A stretch of 49,195 bases of DNA from Candidatus Kuenenia stuttgartensis. Its GTDB lineage: Bacteria > Planctomycetota > UBA11346. Under the pieces are notes generated by a model, which saw nothing but the letters and a program-made list of their open reading frames with translations, searched no databases and was not told where the DNA came from. Shown piece after piece: positions 17,339 to 26,064 of the stretch. The DNA lies in assembly GCA_945876185.1 (NCBI GenBank), contig CAMCMZ010000023.1:1-49195 (forward strand). The letters are read 5' to 3'. The position numbers and the translations under genes were made by a program. Numbering within the stretch: the stretch's first letter is position 1; each line of letters begins with the position of its first letter.

Positions 17339-17358
17339 GAAAAGCGCAGCATCGTGAC

Positions 17359-17805
17359 ATGCCCAGCATCCAGGTCGCCACCCTGCCCCACTTCACCGGA
17401 CTCGCTTTGCCGGCCTACGCCACCGCCGGAGCGGCGGGCATGGACCTGCAGGCGGCCGTCGAGCAGTCGTTGACGTTGGCGCCAGGGGCGCGCGCCCTGG
17501 TGCCGACCGGGCTGGTGTTCGCGGTGCCCGAGGGCTTTGAGGTCCAGGTCCGGCCACGTTCCGGTCTGGCGCTCAAGCAGGGTCTGACCGTACTCAACAG
17601 TCCGGGCACGATCGACAGCGACTACCGGGGCGAGGTCAAAGTCATCGTCGCCAACCTCGGCGACCAACCGGTGGTGATCGAGCGCGGTCTGCGCCTCGCC
17701 CAGATGGTGCTCGCCCGGGTCGAGCGGGTCGACTGGCAGCCGGTCGCTGCGGTGGATGCGACCGCGCGCGGAGCCGGCGGATTCGGCTCCACCGGAACCC
17801 GCTGA
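17359..17805 (+). CDS. dut: deoxyuridine 5'-triphosphate nucleotidohydrolase (dUTPase)
   Basis: 148-residue trimeric dUTPase that hydrolyses dUTP to dUMP and pyrophosphate, keeping uracil out of DNA and feeding dTMP synthesis. All five family motifs are present: I, AAGMDLQA (25-32); [11 protein letters not shown] (65-73); [17 protein letters not shown] (79-92) with the catalytic Asp86; [12 protein letters not shown] (108-117); [11 protein letters not shown] (137-146), the flexible C-terminal arm. ATG 17359 gives the normal length; an open frame runs upstream through the repeats but is not protein-like. No clear Shine-Dalgarno, and a hairpin lies just upstream. coaX starts eight bases after the stop, so the two are probably co-transcribed. 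Confidence 0.96.
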   Translation: MPSIQVATLPHFTGLALPAYATAGAAGMDLQAAVEQSLTLAPGARALVPTGLVFAVPEGFEVQVRPRSGLALKQGLTVLNSPGTIDSDYRGEVKVIVANLGDQPVVIERGLRLAQMVLARVERVDWQPVAAVDATARGAGGFGSTGTR

Positions 17806-17813
17806 ACGGTCGC

Positions 17814-18560
17814 ATGCGACTCCTGGCTGATTGCGGCAATACCAGCGTCAAACTGGCCCTCGCCGAGGGCCGGACGGTGCAGGCCTTCGCCCGTCTGAAG
17901 GCGGATCCGGCGCAATTGTCGGCGGCGATCTATGAGCATGCCGGTGCGATCGAGGAACTGGTCCTGCTGCCCGGCAATTGGCGCAACAGCGATGTCGTGC
18001 GCACCTGGTGGGCCGGCGTCTGCTGCGACCTGCCGGTGCGCACCATCGGGGACGAGATCCTGCTGCCCGTGGTCGGTCAGTATCCCGGCATGGGGGTCGA
18101 CCGCATCGTCGCCGGCATCGCCGCCTGCGTCCTGGAACGGCAGCCGGTGCTGGTGGTCGACGCCGGCACGGCCACGACCATCGGCGCGTGGTACCACGAT
18201 GGTCGCAGTGAACCTCCGGCCGGCTGCCGCTTCCTGGGTGGGCTCATCCTGCCGGCAGCGCGGACCTGCCTGGCCGGACTCGCAGCGATGGCCCCGGCCC
18301 TGCCGCTGGTCGAGCCGCTCGGGCCGGGGTCGAGCGCGGCCCAGCGCAGCACGGTGGCCGCGATCGGTGCTGCCATGGGCATCGGTTATGGTCCGATGGT
18401 CGCCGCCTGCCTGATCAAGCTCAGCCGCGAGACCGGCATCCGGACCACGGTGTTTACCGGTGGAAACGTGGACCTGCTGGTGGATTCGCAGGTCGCCCAC
18501 CGCGACCGGGTGCGCGAGCAGTTGACCATGGATGGGCTCGCCTGGCTGGCTGAGCGCTGA
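17814..18560 (+). CDS. coaX: type III pantothenate kinase
   Basis: 248-residue type III PanK that phosphorylates pantothenate, the first step of coenzyme A synthesis. The ASKHA-fold motifs are clear: phosphate-1 loop ADCGNTSVKLAL (D6), the YPGMGVDRIVAGIAA segment (D96 and R97 of the pantothenate/dimer site), VVDAGTATTIGAW (D116, T119) and FTGGN near 220. Type III enzymes need a monovalent cation and are not inhibited by CoA. Length and start are normal. It follows dut by eight bases. The gene ends at the edge of the 20-bp tandem repeat that separates it from the convergent kinase gene. Confidence 0.93.
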   Translation: MRLLADCGNTSVKLALAEGRTVQAFARLKADPAQLSAAIYEHAGAIEELVLLPGNWRNSDVVRTWWAGVCCDLPVRTIGDEILLPVVGQYPGMGVDRIVAGIAACVLERQPVLVVDAGTATTIGAWYHDGRSEPPAGCRFLGGLILPAARTCLAGLAAMAPALPLVEPLGPGSSAAQRSTVAAIGAAMGIGYGPMVAACLIKLSRETGIRTTVFTGGNVDLLVDSQVAHRDRVREQLTMDGLAWLAER

Positions 18561-18640
18561 CTGTTTCGGCCTGCCGGCGGCTAGTTCGGCCTGTCGGCGG
18601 CTAGTTCGGCCTGTCGGTGGCTGGTTCAGCCTGCTGGCGG
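18561..18640. repeat. 20-bp tandem repeat, four copies
   Basis: Four exact-length copies of about CTAGTTCGGCCTGTCGGCGG (18561-18580, 18581-18600, 18601-18620, 18621-18640) differing at a few positions each. The last copy contains the stop codon and final codons of the Ser/Thr kinase gene, and the first begins at the coaX stop. The array therefore fills the whole convergent junction and has extended into coding sequence. Confidence 0.9.
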
Positions 18641-21094
18641 GCTGTCCAGCGATTCCAGCAAGCGTGCGGTGGCCGAGCGGCGGTCGAGGTTGTAGGAGGC
18701 GGTGAGCAACCGGCGCGCTTCGTCGCGCTGCCCCGCCGCCATGGCCAGTTCCCCGAGACGCTGGAGCGCATCGGCATCCTCCGGTTCGAGGTTGAGCGCG
18801 TAGCGGAGGTGGTCCGCCTCGGCCTTTGCATCCTGGTTTGCCTGGCAGAACAACGCGGCGAGGCGGCTCGCCGGTGCGCAGCGCGGATCGCGGGTCAACG
18901 CCTCGTTCAGCATTGCGCTGGCCGCAGGGAAGTGCCCGTCGATCAGGGCGACCGCAGCCATGCCAAGCGGACCCAAGGGCAAGGTCGCATGTTCGTGGGT
19001 CAGGTTCTGGAACACGGAACCAGCGAATTCGTTCTGACCCTGGCGCAGGTACACCAGTCCCAGGATGCCGAGCGCGGTCGGATCCACGCACTTCTGGTTG
19101 ATGGCCAGCTGGGACCAGCGGGTGGCATCGACGTCGACCCCGGTCAAGCCCGCCAGCCGGGCCCGACGCAGGCACAAGTCGGCATCGTTGCCGGAGGACG
19201 AGGCGAGCGAGTCGAGCAGGGTGGTTGCGACCGCGAAACGGCCCTGGGCCAGGGCCAGATCGATGTCGTTCAGCGTACTTTCGCGACCGCCCACCATCCG
19301 CCGCAGGCTGGAAGTGAAACGCTGGGTGATGCTGCGCGACTTTGCGGGAGAAACCCGGACGCGGCCGAGGATGGCCAGATTGAGCACGGCGAGCACCGTT
19401 TGGCGGGGCAGGCCCGGGGTGGCGGCGGGCACCAGTTGCGGTGGATCGGACGGTGCCGGGGCCGGCGCGGGCGCTTCCCAGATCCGCTGCGACTGCAGGG
19501 CCGAGGTCGACCCGGGAATCTCAGGCGTGTCCGGGAAGACATTCGCGCTGTGTCTCGATGATTCCTCAGGAAAACTGACGATTTGGGTATTTTGCGCGTC
19601 TGCAGTCGAGGCTGGACCCGTGGGCGCGGTCGAACCGCCTGGATGATCCGTCCTGGTGCCGCTACGCCCCGCCGGAGCAGCAGAGCTGCTGGTTTGGGAT
19701 ACCGCCAAGCGCTTCCCGGAAATCTGCGCGGTGGGCTTGGTCGGGGTCCGGCTCGAACTCCGGCTCGGGGACGGTTCCTGGGTGGGTTGCGGTTGGACCG
19801 CCTCGGCCAGCACCGCCGGGTGGCGGAAGAGGTACGCCCACACCGCCGCGCGTTGGTCTTCAGAGAGACCATCGTCGATGCGCGGGGCTGCCCACGGCGT
19901 CGCCGGGTTCGACGCGGGAATTCCGACGCGGCGCTTCGTCGACGAGCTGTCGACCGAGGAACCATCGCGGGTTGTTCCGGTCAATCCGCGCTCGCCAGGA
20001 CCGGTCACCTCCGGGGTGCCGGGTCCGATCACAGGGACGCCGAACACCGGGGTCAACGCGGGTTGAAGCCGTTTGCTCTCGTATTCCAGGGCAGCGCTGG
20101 TGGCCTTGCCCGTCGGAGATGATTCCGGGTTCGCGCTGCGCCGCGTCGTCGCTTGGGTTCTCGCCGTCGACCGGCGGGGCCGCAGCGTCTCGACGACCTG
20201 GTTCGCGGCCTCGGCGCAGGCGGCCCAGTCGGGGTAGCGGCTTTCCGGCGCTTTCGCCAGCAGGCGCTGGACCACGGCGATTGCGCGCCGGTTCAGCCCA
20301 GGCACCACCTGGGCAAGGTCGCGCGGCTGTTGCCGCAGGTGCGCGCGCATGACCTCTTTCGAATCGCCAATGAAGGGCGGATGGCCGGTCAGGACCTGAT
20401 ACAGGGTGATGCCCAGCGAGTACATGTCAGAACGGGCGTCGAGGCGGACACCGCGGATCTGATCCGGCGACATGTACACCGGCGAACCGACCACCTCGCG
20501 CATGCTGCGTTCGAGGACTTGGGTCTCCTCGCGGGCGCTGTCGTCGTCGTACTGCGCCACCAGGCGCCGACCGTGGGCCAAGCCGAGATCGATGATCTTG
20601 ATCCGCACCCCGCCTTCGGGATCGCTCAAGCTCGCCATGTCGATGAGGATGTTCTCGGGCTTCAGGTCGCGGTGGATGATCTCGGCCTTCTTCCAGGCGA
20701 AGCCCAAACCCTCGGCGACCTGCGCCGTAACCTGCATGGCATGGAGTTCGCCCATGCGGCCGCCGTGATTGACCAGGGATCCCAAGGTGGGGCCGTCGAC
20801 GAATTCGACCGCCAGGTAGGGCAGACCACGTCGGAAGCCATGGCCGGCGTAGGCGATGATCGTCGGATGGTCGAGCCGGGCGAGGAGCGAGATCTCGCGT
20901 TCCAGGCGCTGAACCCGGTCGTCGGAAGGATCGATATTGCTGCCGGTGATGAACTTGAGGGCGATGCGGCGGTTGGTGATCGCTTCTCGCGCCAGCCAGA
21001 CTTCGCCGAATTCGCCGGCCCCAAGGGATCGATCGATCACGTAGTTGTCGACCGTTTCGCCCGGACGTAAATCTGAATCCGACGTGCGCGCCAT
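18626..21094 (-). CDS. Hanks-type serine/threonine protein kinase with TPR C-terminus
   Basis: 822 residues. The kinase domain (about 18-285) is complete: glycine loop LGAGEFGEVW (24-33), ALKF lysine K47, helix-C Glu66, HRDLKPEN with D143, the DLG metal motif with D169 (Leu replacing Phe), activation-segment GSPVYMSPDQI and RSDMYSLG. Residues 290-615 are a Pro/Ser/Thr-rich low-complexity linker. Residues 640-815 are TPR-like helices (LDLALAQGRFAVATTLL; ADHLRYALNLEPEDADALQRLGEL). No membrane span or PASTA domain is evident, so it appears cytoplasmic, with the TPRs choosing partners. AGGAG lies 13 bases upstream of the start. It is divergent from the large envelope operon. The final codons fall inside a tandem repeat. 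Confidence 0.92.
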   Translation of the reverse strand: MARTSDSDLRPGETVDNYVIDRSLGAGEFGEVWLAREAITNRRIALKFITGSNIDPSDDRVQRLEREISLLARLDHPTIIAYAGHGFRRGLPYLAVEFVDGPTLGSLVNHGGRMGELHAMQVTAQVAEGLGFAWKKAEIIHRDLKPENILIDMASLSDPEGGVRIKIIDLGLAHGRRLVAQYDDDSAREETQVLERSMREVVGSPVYMSPDQIRGVRLDARSDMYSLGITLYQVLTGHPPFIGDSKEVMRAHLRQQPRDLAQVVPGLNRRAIAVVQRLLAKAPESRYPDWAACAEAANQVVETLRPRRSTARTQATTRRSANPESSPTGKATSAALEYESKRLQPALTPVFGVPVIGPGTPEVTGPGERGLTGTTRDGSSVDSSSTKRRVGIPASNPATPWAAPRIDDGLSEDQRAAVWAYLFRHPAVLAEAVQPQPTQEPSPSRSSSRTPTKPTAQISGKRLAVSQTSSSAAPAGRSGTRTDHPGGSTAPTGPASTADAQNTQIVSFPEESSRHSANVFPDTPEIPGSTSALQSQRIWEAPAPAPAPSDPPQLVPAATPGLPRQTVLAVLNLAILGRVRVSPAKSRSITQRFTSSLRRMVGGRESTLNDIDLALAQGRFAVATTLLDSLASSSGNDADLCLRRARLAGLTGVDVDATRWSQLAINQKCVDPTALGILGLVYLRQGQNEFAGSVFQNLTHEHATLPLGPLGMAAVALIDGHFPAASAMLNEALTRDPRCAPASRLAALFCQANQDAKAEADHLRYALNLEPEDADALQRLGELAMAAGQRDEARRLLTASYNLDRRSATARLLESLDSPPAG

Positions 21095-21590
21095 CGGGGT
21101 TCACCGTCTCCTATGGGGGTGATGTGCGATCCTGACGAGGGCATCCAGGTAGGTCAATCCGCTGGGGGATGGAACCTGATGGTTCGCCGTCCAGCACGGA
21201 CTGGATGGCAGGTCTGGAATCGGCGCGGATGAAAAGACAACGGGCATTTTCGCCCCTCAGCGAGCGGTGGTGATCGGAAGTTAGAGCCGACTTCATGCTA
21301 ATCCAGTCTGGTCTGGCTGGACCGGGGTCGGGCATCGCTTGGCGTGTGACCGCTGCCGGCGAACCCTGAGTTCGTGGTGGCTGCGTTTGCCAGCTTGCCG
21401 ATCCGAGCAAGGCCGAGTAACCTATCCCTGCTTGGTCGCCCAGGCTGACCCAGCGAGGGACCGATTGGGGAAATCATCAGATCCTCGATTGAGGCCGGCC
21501 TCATCCCAGTGGACGTCCAGGGCGGGGAATCTTCTCTTCAACGCCATCGCACTCATGGCGTACCATGTCACACTAGGAATGCCCAGATCC
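21095..21590. other. intergenic region between the kinase gene and the envelope operon
   Basis: About 496 bases separating divergent starts. No protein or RNA gene is recognised; the open frame that enters it from the right lacks protein character before about 21579. It presumably holds the promoters of both transcription units. Confidence 0.5.
21537..21566 (+). promoter_or_regulatory. weak candidate promoter of the envelope operon
   Basis: TTCAAC (21537-21542), an 18-base spacer and TACCAT (21561-21566). A start site near 21573 would fit initiation at ATG 21579 or 21591 and argue against the earlier in-frame ATGs at 21339 and 21555. The match to consensus is modest. Confidence 0.25.
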
Positions 21591-23417
21591 ATGCCAACCG
21601 TTCCCCCAAGGTGCTGCTCCCGGTTCCGGTTCTTGGGCTGGATGGGCTGGATATTAGGAATTGTTCTGATGAGTGGCCTGGTCGAGCTTTCTGCCGCCGA
21701 TAAAGGTGGTCCGGGCAAGGGCGCCTGGCAGGAAACGCGCCAGATCCTGCCCGAAGAGGAACCCAACCTGCCGGCCGCCATGCAGCAGAAGATGGACGAG
21801 GGCGAACGGAACGAGCTGGCCAAGGCCGACAAGAAGTACACCGCGAAAGCGTTCAAAGAGGCGGTTCCCCTGTATGACGTCTACCTGGCGTCATTCCCCA
21901 AGGGCGTCGCCGTCCCCTACGCGATCCTGAAGAAGGGCCGCGCGATGATGCTGCAGCTGCACCGCAAGCAGGCGATCGTGACCTTCCAGGAGATCCTCGA
22001 CTACTTCCCGAACCAGGTCGAGATGGCGGCCTTCGCCGTCTATTTTCAGGGTCAGGCGCATTTCCTCAACGGTGACGATGGCGAGGCGGTGAAAGTCTGG
22101 TCGATGCTCGCCCGGGATGAGGGCTACCGCACCCAGCCGATTGCCGCCTTCGCGCTCGTCCGCCTCGCGGATTATCTTGTCTCCCAGGGCAAGGCGCCCC
22201 AGGCGGTGCCCTACCTCTGGCAGATCGCCATCGATTTCCGGGGCACCAATCCTCGGGCGGCCCACAGCGCAATTCAGAAGGTGGTCGCCCACCACACCCG
22301 CACCGCGATCGCGGAACCCAAGCTGCGCGAGTTCTGGCTTCTTACCAAGGGCTGGGGCGACCGTCCGGTGGCGGTCGAACCAGACGCCAAGATCGACCGC
22401 GCCTATTGGTGGGCGGTGGTCGGTTCGGTGCGTGCCCAGGGCAATTTCCCGGCCGACCAGGCAGAATTGTGCAAGCGCTACTTCGCCACCTGGGTCGAGC
22501 TGCTGGACAACCGTTTCGCCGACTGGGACGACTACCAGCTTGCCCTGGCGGATTTCCGCCTGAACGCCGATGGCGATCGCAAGAAATGGCTGGCCCGGCT
22601 GGTCGACCAGTACCAGCGCGGACAGAAACCGGGCGACTACGACCGGACGCTGCGCTGGCTCCAGCTGGTCGCGGTCGATAAGGAATCGGCCCGCTTCTAT
22701 TTCAGCAAGCTCGACCAGGGCAAGATGTCCTATGCCCAGGTGCGCCGCCTGCTTGATCTCTTGTACCAACAGGTGAAAGAACCCGAACTCGGGCGGGCTG
22801 TTTCCGAAAGGATCGATCCCGCGACCCTCAATGACGATCAGCGTGCCGACCTCACCGCTTTCTACTGGCGGGTTAACGAAGAAGCGGCCGGGTTGCGCAT
22901 CAATGCCATGATCAGCGATGGCGACAAGGCGACGTTCCAGCGGCTGGAATACTTCGCCGGTCTCATTGGAAAAAAAGATGGGGCAAAGTACCTGGACCTG
23001 GTGATCGCTGCCGCCGATGCGCTGAACAAGAACCCGGCCTATGCCCAGAAGGCGGCGATGACCAAGGGCAACTGCCTGTTCAAGAGCAAGAAGTACCCCG
23101 AGGCCATCGTCGCATTCCGTCAGGCCGATCTTCCCCCAACCAGCATTTTCAAGATCTCCGAATGCCTGGTCGCCGACGGCAAGATTCCCCAGGCGGTGCA
23201 AGAATTGCACGACCTGGAAGCGCTCTTCCCGACTGGCAAGGCCAAGGCGGCGCAGGGGGTGGCGAGCATCTACATCAACGCTAAACAGCGCGAGAACGCG
23301 ATCGCTGAGTTGCGCCGGATCATGGCCACCTATCCCAAGACACCCGAATCGAGCTGGGCTCATGAACGGCTCGAGGGATTCGGGGTTCGGATCAAAGGTG
23401 GATCCGAGGCCGAATGA
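21591..23417 (+). CDS. exported TPR-rich protein, operon gene 1
   Basis: 608 residues from ATG 21591 (ATG 21579 is an alternative). A signal peptide runs to about residue 33 (FLGWMGWILGIVLMSGLVELSAA). The rest is a helical solenoid of TPR-like units, most readable at 75-215 (KKYTAKAFKEAVPLYDVYLASFP; AIVTFQEILDYFP) and 500-600 (KKYPEAIVAFRQADLP; IAELRRIMATYP). There is no catalytic signature. It is first of ten same-strand genes that include ExbB/ExbD motor parts, so it is probably a periplasmic scaffold of that machine. I cannot name a family beyond TPR-containing protein. Confidence 0.8.
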   Translation: MPTVPPRCCSRFRFLGWMGWILGIVLMSGLVELSAADKGGPGKGAWQETRQILPEEEPNLPAAMQQKMDEGERNELAKADKKYTAKAFKEAVPLYDVYLASFPKGVAVPYAILKKGRAMMLQLHRKQAIVTFQEILDYFPNQVEMAAFAVYFQGQAHFLNGDDGEAVKVWSMLARDEGYRTQPIAAFALVRLADYLVSQGKAPQAVPYLWQIAIDFRGTNPRAAHSAIQKVVAHHTRTAIAEPKLREFWLLTKGWGDRPVAVEPDAKIDRAYWWAVVGSVRAQGNFPADQAELCKRYFATWVELLDNRFADWDDYQLALADFRLNADGDRKKWLARLVDQYQRGQKPGDYDRTLRWLQLVAVDKESARFYFSKLDQGKMSYAQVRRLLDLLYQQVKEPELGRAVSERIDPATLNDDQRADLTAFYWRVNEEAAGLRINAMISDGDKATFQRLEYFAGLIGKKDGAKYLDLVIAAADALNKNPAYAQKAAMTKGNCLFKSKKYPEAIVAFRQADLPPTSIFKISECLVADGKIPQAVQELHDLEALFPTGKAKAAQGVASIYINAKQRENAIAELRRIMATYPKTPESSWAHERLEGFGVRIKGGSEAE

Positions 23418-23490
23418 CCTCTGCGCCAACGCCTCCCGGGCCTTCCTTTGCTTCCATCACCAACCCCATTCATCCGACCGCATCCAACCT

Positions 23491-25965
23491 ATGTCACCCT
23501 GGCCTCATCCCATGAACCAACCCATCCCGGCCCGCCCGCTCCTCCAGGGCGCGGCGCTCATCCTCTTGGCGTGCGCTGGTCCGCTGGCGGCAGGCGAGGC
23601 CAAACCGGATAAACCGGCCAAGGCGACTCCAGCCAAGGCGGCCGGCCCGGTCAGTGCGGGAACTGCCGGTGCCAAGTCGGAGGCCTCAGAGGAGACCAAC
23701 CAGCAGGCGCGCCGGCTGTTCAACATCGCCCTGGCCAAGATCGCCGACCGCGAGACCCAGGCTGGTACGGCCATGCTGACCAAGCTGGTGGACGAGTTCC
23801 CCACCAGCCCGGTGCGTTTCCTCGCCTGGCTTGAGATCGGCAAACAGCATCTGAAACCCAAGGAGGGGGCCAAAGACGGGGCCAAGGCCATCGACGCCTT
23901 CCGGCATCTGCTTGAGATCGAACGTCCCGACGGGACGGTGCCCATGGACCTGCGCGAGGCCTACCTGGAGGCGCTCTACCTGACCGGCTCGGTCTACTTC
24001 GACCAGCGCCAGTTTTCGGCCTGCTTTCCGCCGCTGCGCAAGATCACTTCGACGTTCCCCAATTCGGTCTGGGCCAACCAGTCGTACTACTTCATCGGCA
24101 TGGCACATTATCAGCAGGGCAACTGGCCGGCAGCGATCGAACACCTGTCGTTGGTCGGCACTTTCGTCGATCCCGCCAGCCCGCTGACCGAATTCGTCGA
24201 GGCCGGTCGGCGCTTCTACATCAAGGTCCAGGATGCCGACCTGCCCATCCAACGCCGCCTGGGTCAGAAGGCCACGGCGGTGATCGCGACGGCCTCGGGC
24301 GACCGCGAGGAAATAACCCTGGTCCCGCTCGCCGAAAAGGAGGGGCTCTACCTCGCCTCGATCCCGACCGAGGTCCGCCAGCCCGCGCCGGCGCTGCGCG
24401 GCGACGGGATGCTCCAGGTCATCGGCAGCGACCGCATCACCGTGCGCTACAGCGATTCCAACACCAAGGACGGCCAAAAGGACCTGGTGCGCGAGCGCAC
24501 GGTGAAGGTGGTCTCGACCGGTGCGGTGGCGATCACCCTGGGCGACTGGGAACGCCGGGCCGAGGTCGCTTTCATCGGTCAGCCGGTCTTTCTCGTCCTC
24601 AACGACGTCGATCTCGATGCCTCGCCCAAGGCCGACACGGTCAGGATCAAGGTCGTGTCGCGCTATCAGGATGACGACGACGACACCCCGGCCGCCCCCG
24701 TCGACCCATTCACCGCCGCTGCGGCCAAAGGCGACAAGGCGGCATCTGCCGATGAGAAACGCTGGCGTGTGCGCGACGAGGTCCAGGTCGAAATCAGCGA
24801 AGCCCCATACAAACCGATTGCCGGTGCTGCCTCCGCGACGCCTGCGCCTGCCGCCGACTCGGTGGTCCACTCCGGCCGATTCCTCGGCCAGCTGACGCTG
24901 CGCAAGGCGGTCAAAGGGGAGACCCCCGAGCGCAAGGGCAACGTCCTGACCTGCGAGGTCGGCGACGAGATCCTGGTCACCTACATCGACGAAGAACACG
25001 CTGGCGGCAAGTCGCAGCGCCAGGTGGTCGCCACGGTCAAGGTCGCCGGCGAACTGAAGGTCGGGGCCGATCTGACCAACCCCCGGCCCGACGATCCGGC
25101 CCTGGCCGCGAACAAGAACCTTGTCGAATCCCAGGCCTACCTCGAGATGGCGCGCATCTTCAAGAGCATGGGCCTGTCGCGGCAATGCTCGGAAAAAGCG
25201 GCCGAAGGTCTGACCAAGACCCGCGAGGTCCTGCGCGAGGAGCGCAAGCTGCCCAACTCAACGCTGGAACTGGCCTACCGCGTCACCTGGGACCTTTACC
25301 TCGCCCAGGGCGAACTTGGCAAGGCGATCGCCGCCTGCCGCGACTACAGTCTCGCCTTCCCCAATTCCGGCTTCGCCGACCAGGCGCTCCTTGGCATCGC
25401 CAAGGCCCTCAAGGCCAAGCACGACTACCTGCAGGCGGCCGAGGTGCTGAACCAGATCCTCGCCCTGCCGCGCGGTTTTTCCAAGGCGGAGGCGCAATAT
25501 CTGCTGGCGGTCATGGCCGAAGAACAGGGCACCACCGACCAGGCGCGCAAGTTCGCGATGGACAAGGCCATCCCGCTTTACCGTCTCACCGCCGAACGCT
25601 ATCCCGACAGCGAGTTTGCCGGCGAGGCCCTGGGCAAGCTGGTGATCTACTACCGCGAAAGCCGTGACTTCCCCCAGGCCCTCGACCTGCTGAAGCAGAT
25701 CTTCGAGGACCACCGCGACAAACCCTGGCTGGATGCGCGCCTGAAGGACTGGGTCATGGTCGCGTGGGCGATGGGCGACTACCAGGCCGCCCTGGCCAAA
25801 TCCCAGCAGCTGATCGAGGAGTATCCCTCGCGTCCGACCGCCAAGTGGGCGCGCGAGAACCTGGCCCGCATCGAGGCCAAGATCAAGGCGGCGACCGCTG
25901 GCCCCGCGGCAGGGGCGACCCCAGATAAGACCGACGCCAAGACGGACCAGCCAAATAAGAAGTAA
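23491..25965 (+). CDS. exported TPR protein with internal beta modules, operon gene 2
   Basis: 824 residues from ATG 23491; ATG 23512 is equally possible, and both precede a signal peptide (LLQGAALILLACAGPLAAG). Residues about 70-250 are TPR-like (LTKLVDEFPTSPVRFLAWLEIGKQH). Residues 255-520 hold beta modules that share the motif G-D-x-I-x-V-x-Y-x-D (SDRITVRYSD; GDEILVTYID) and a DLDASPKADTVRIKV strand. Residues 540-795 are again TPR-like (YPDSEFAGEALGKLVIYY). The C-terminus is Ala/Lys/Asp-rich. The same beta modules occur in the giant protein encoded next, so these two are architectural relatives, one perhaps derived from the other. The gap to gene 1 is 73 bases. Confidence 0.8.
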   Translation: MSPWPHPMNQPIPARPLLQGAALILLACAGPLAAGEAKPDKPAKATPAKAAGPVSAGTAGAKSEASEETNQQARRLFNIALAKIADRETQAGTAMLTKLVDEFPTSPVRFLAWLEIGKQHLKPKEGAKDGAKAIDAFRHLLEIERPDGTVPMDLREAYLEALYLTGSVYFDQRQFSACFPPLRKITSTFPNSVWANQSYYFIGMAHYQQGNWPAAIEHLSLVGTFVDPASPLTEFVEAGRRFYIKVQDADLPIQRRLGQKATAVIATASGDREEITLVPLAEKEGLYLASIPTEVRQPAPALRGDGMLQVIGSDRITVRYSDSNTKDGQKDLVRERTVKVVSTGAVAITLGDWERRAEVAFIGQPVFLVLNDVDLDASPKADTVRIKVVSRYQDDDDDTPAAPVDPFTAAAAKGDKAASADEKRWRVRDEVQVEISEAPYKPIAGAASATPAPAADSVVHSGRFLGQLTLRKAVKGETPERKGNVLTCEVGDEILVTYIDEEHAGGKSQRQVVATVKVAGELKVGADLTNPRPDDPALAANKNLVESQAYLEMARIFKSMGLSRQCSEKAAEGLTKTREVLREERKLPNSTLELAYRVTWDLYLAQGELGKAIAACRDYSLAFPNSGFADQALLGIAKALKAKHDYLQAAEVLNQILALPRGFSKAEAQYLLAVMAEEQGTTDQARKFAMDKAIPLYRLTAERYPDSEFAGEALGKLVIYYRESRDFPQALDLLKQIFEDHRDKPWLDARLKDWVMVAWAMGDYQAALAKSQQLIEEYPSRPTAKWARENLARIEAKIKAATAGPAAGATPDKTDAKTDQPNKK

Positions 25966-26064
25966 GCCAGTGAAGGTCGCCGATCCCTGATCCGGGATGC
26001 GATCCCAGTCCAAGCTCCGCCCGCCGCACACCTCAACTCAACGCCCCTCCGCCTGGAAAACGCA

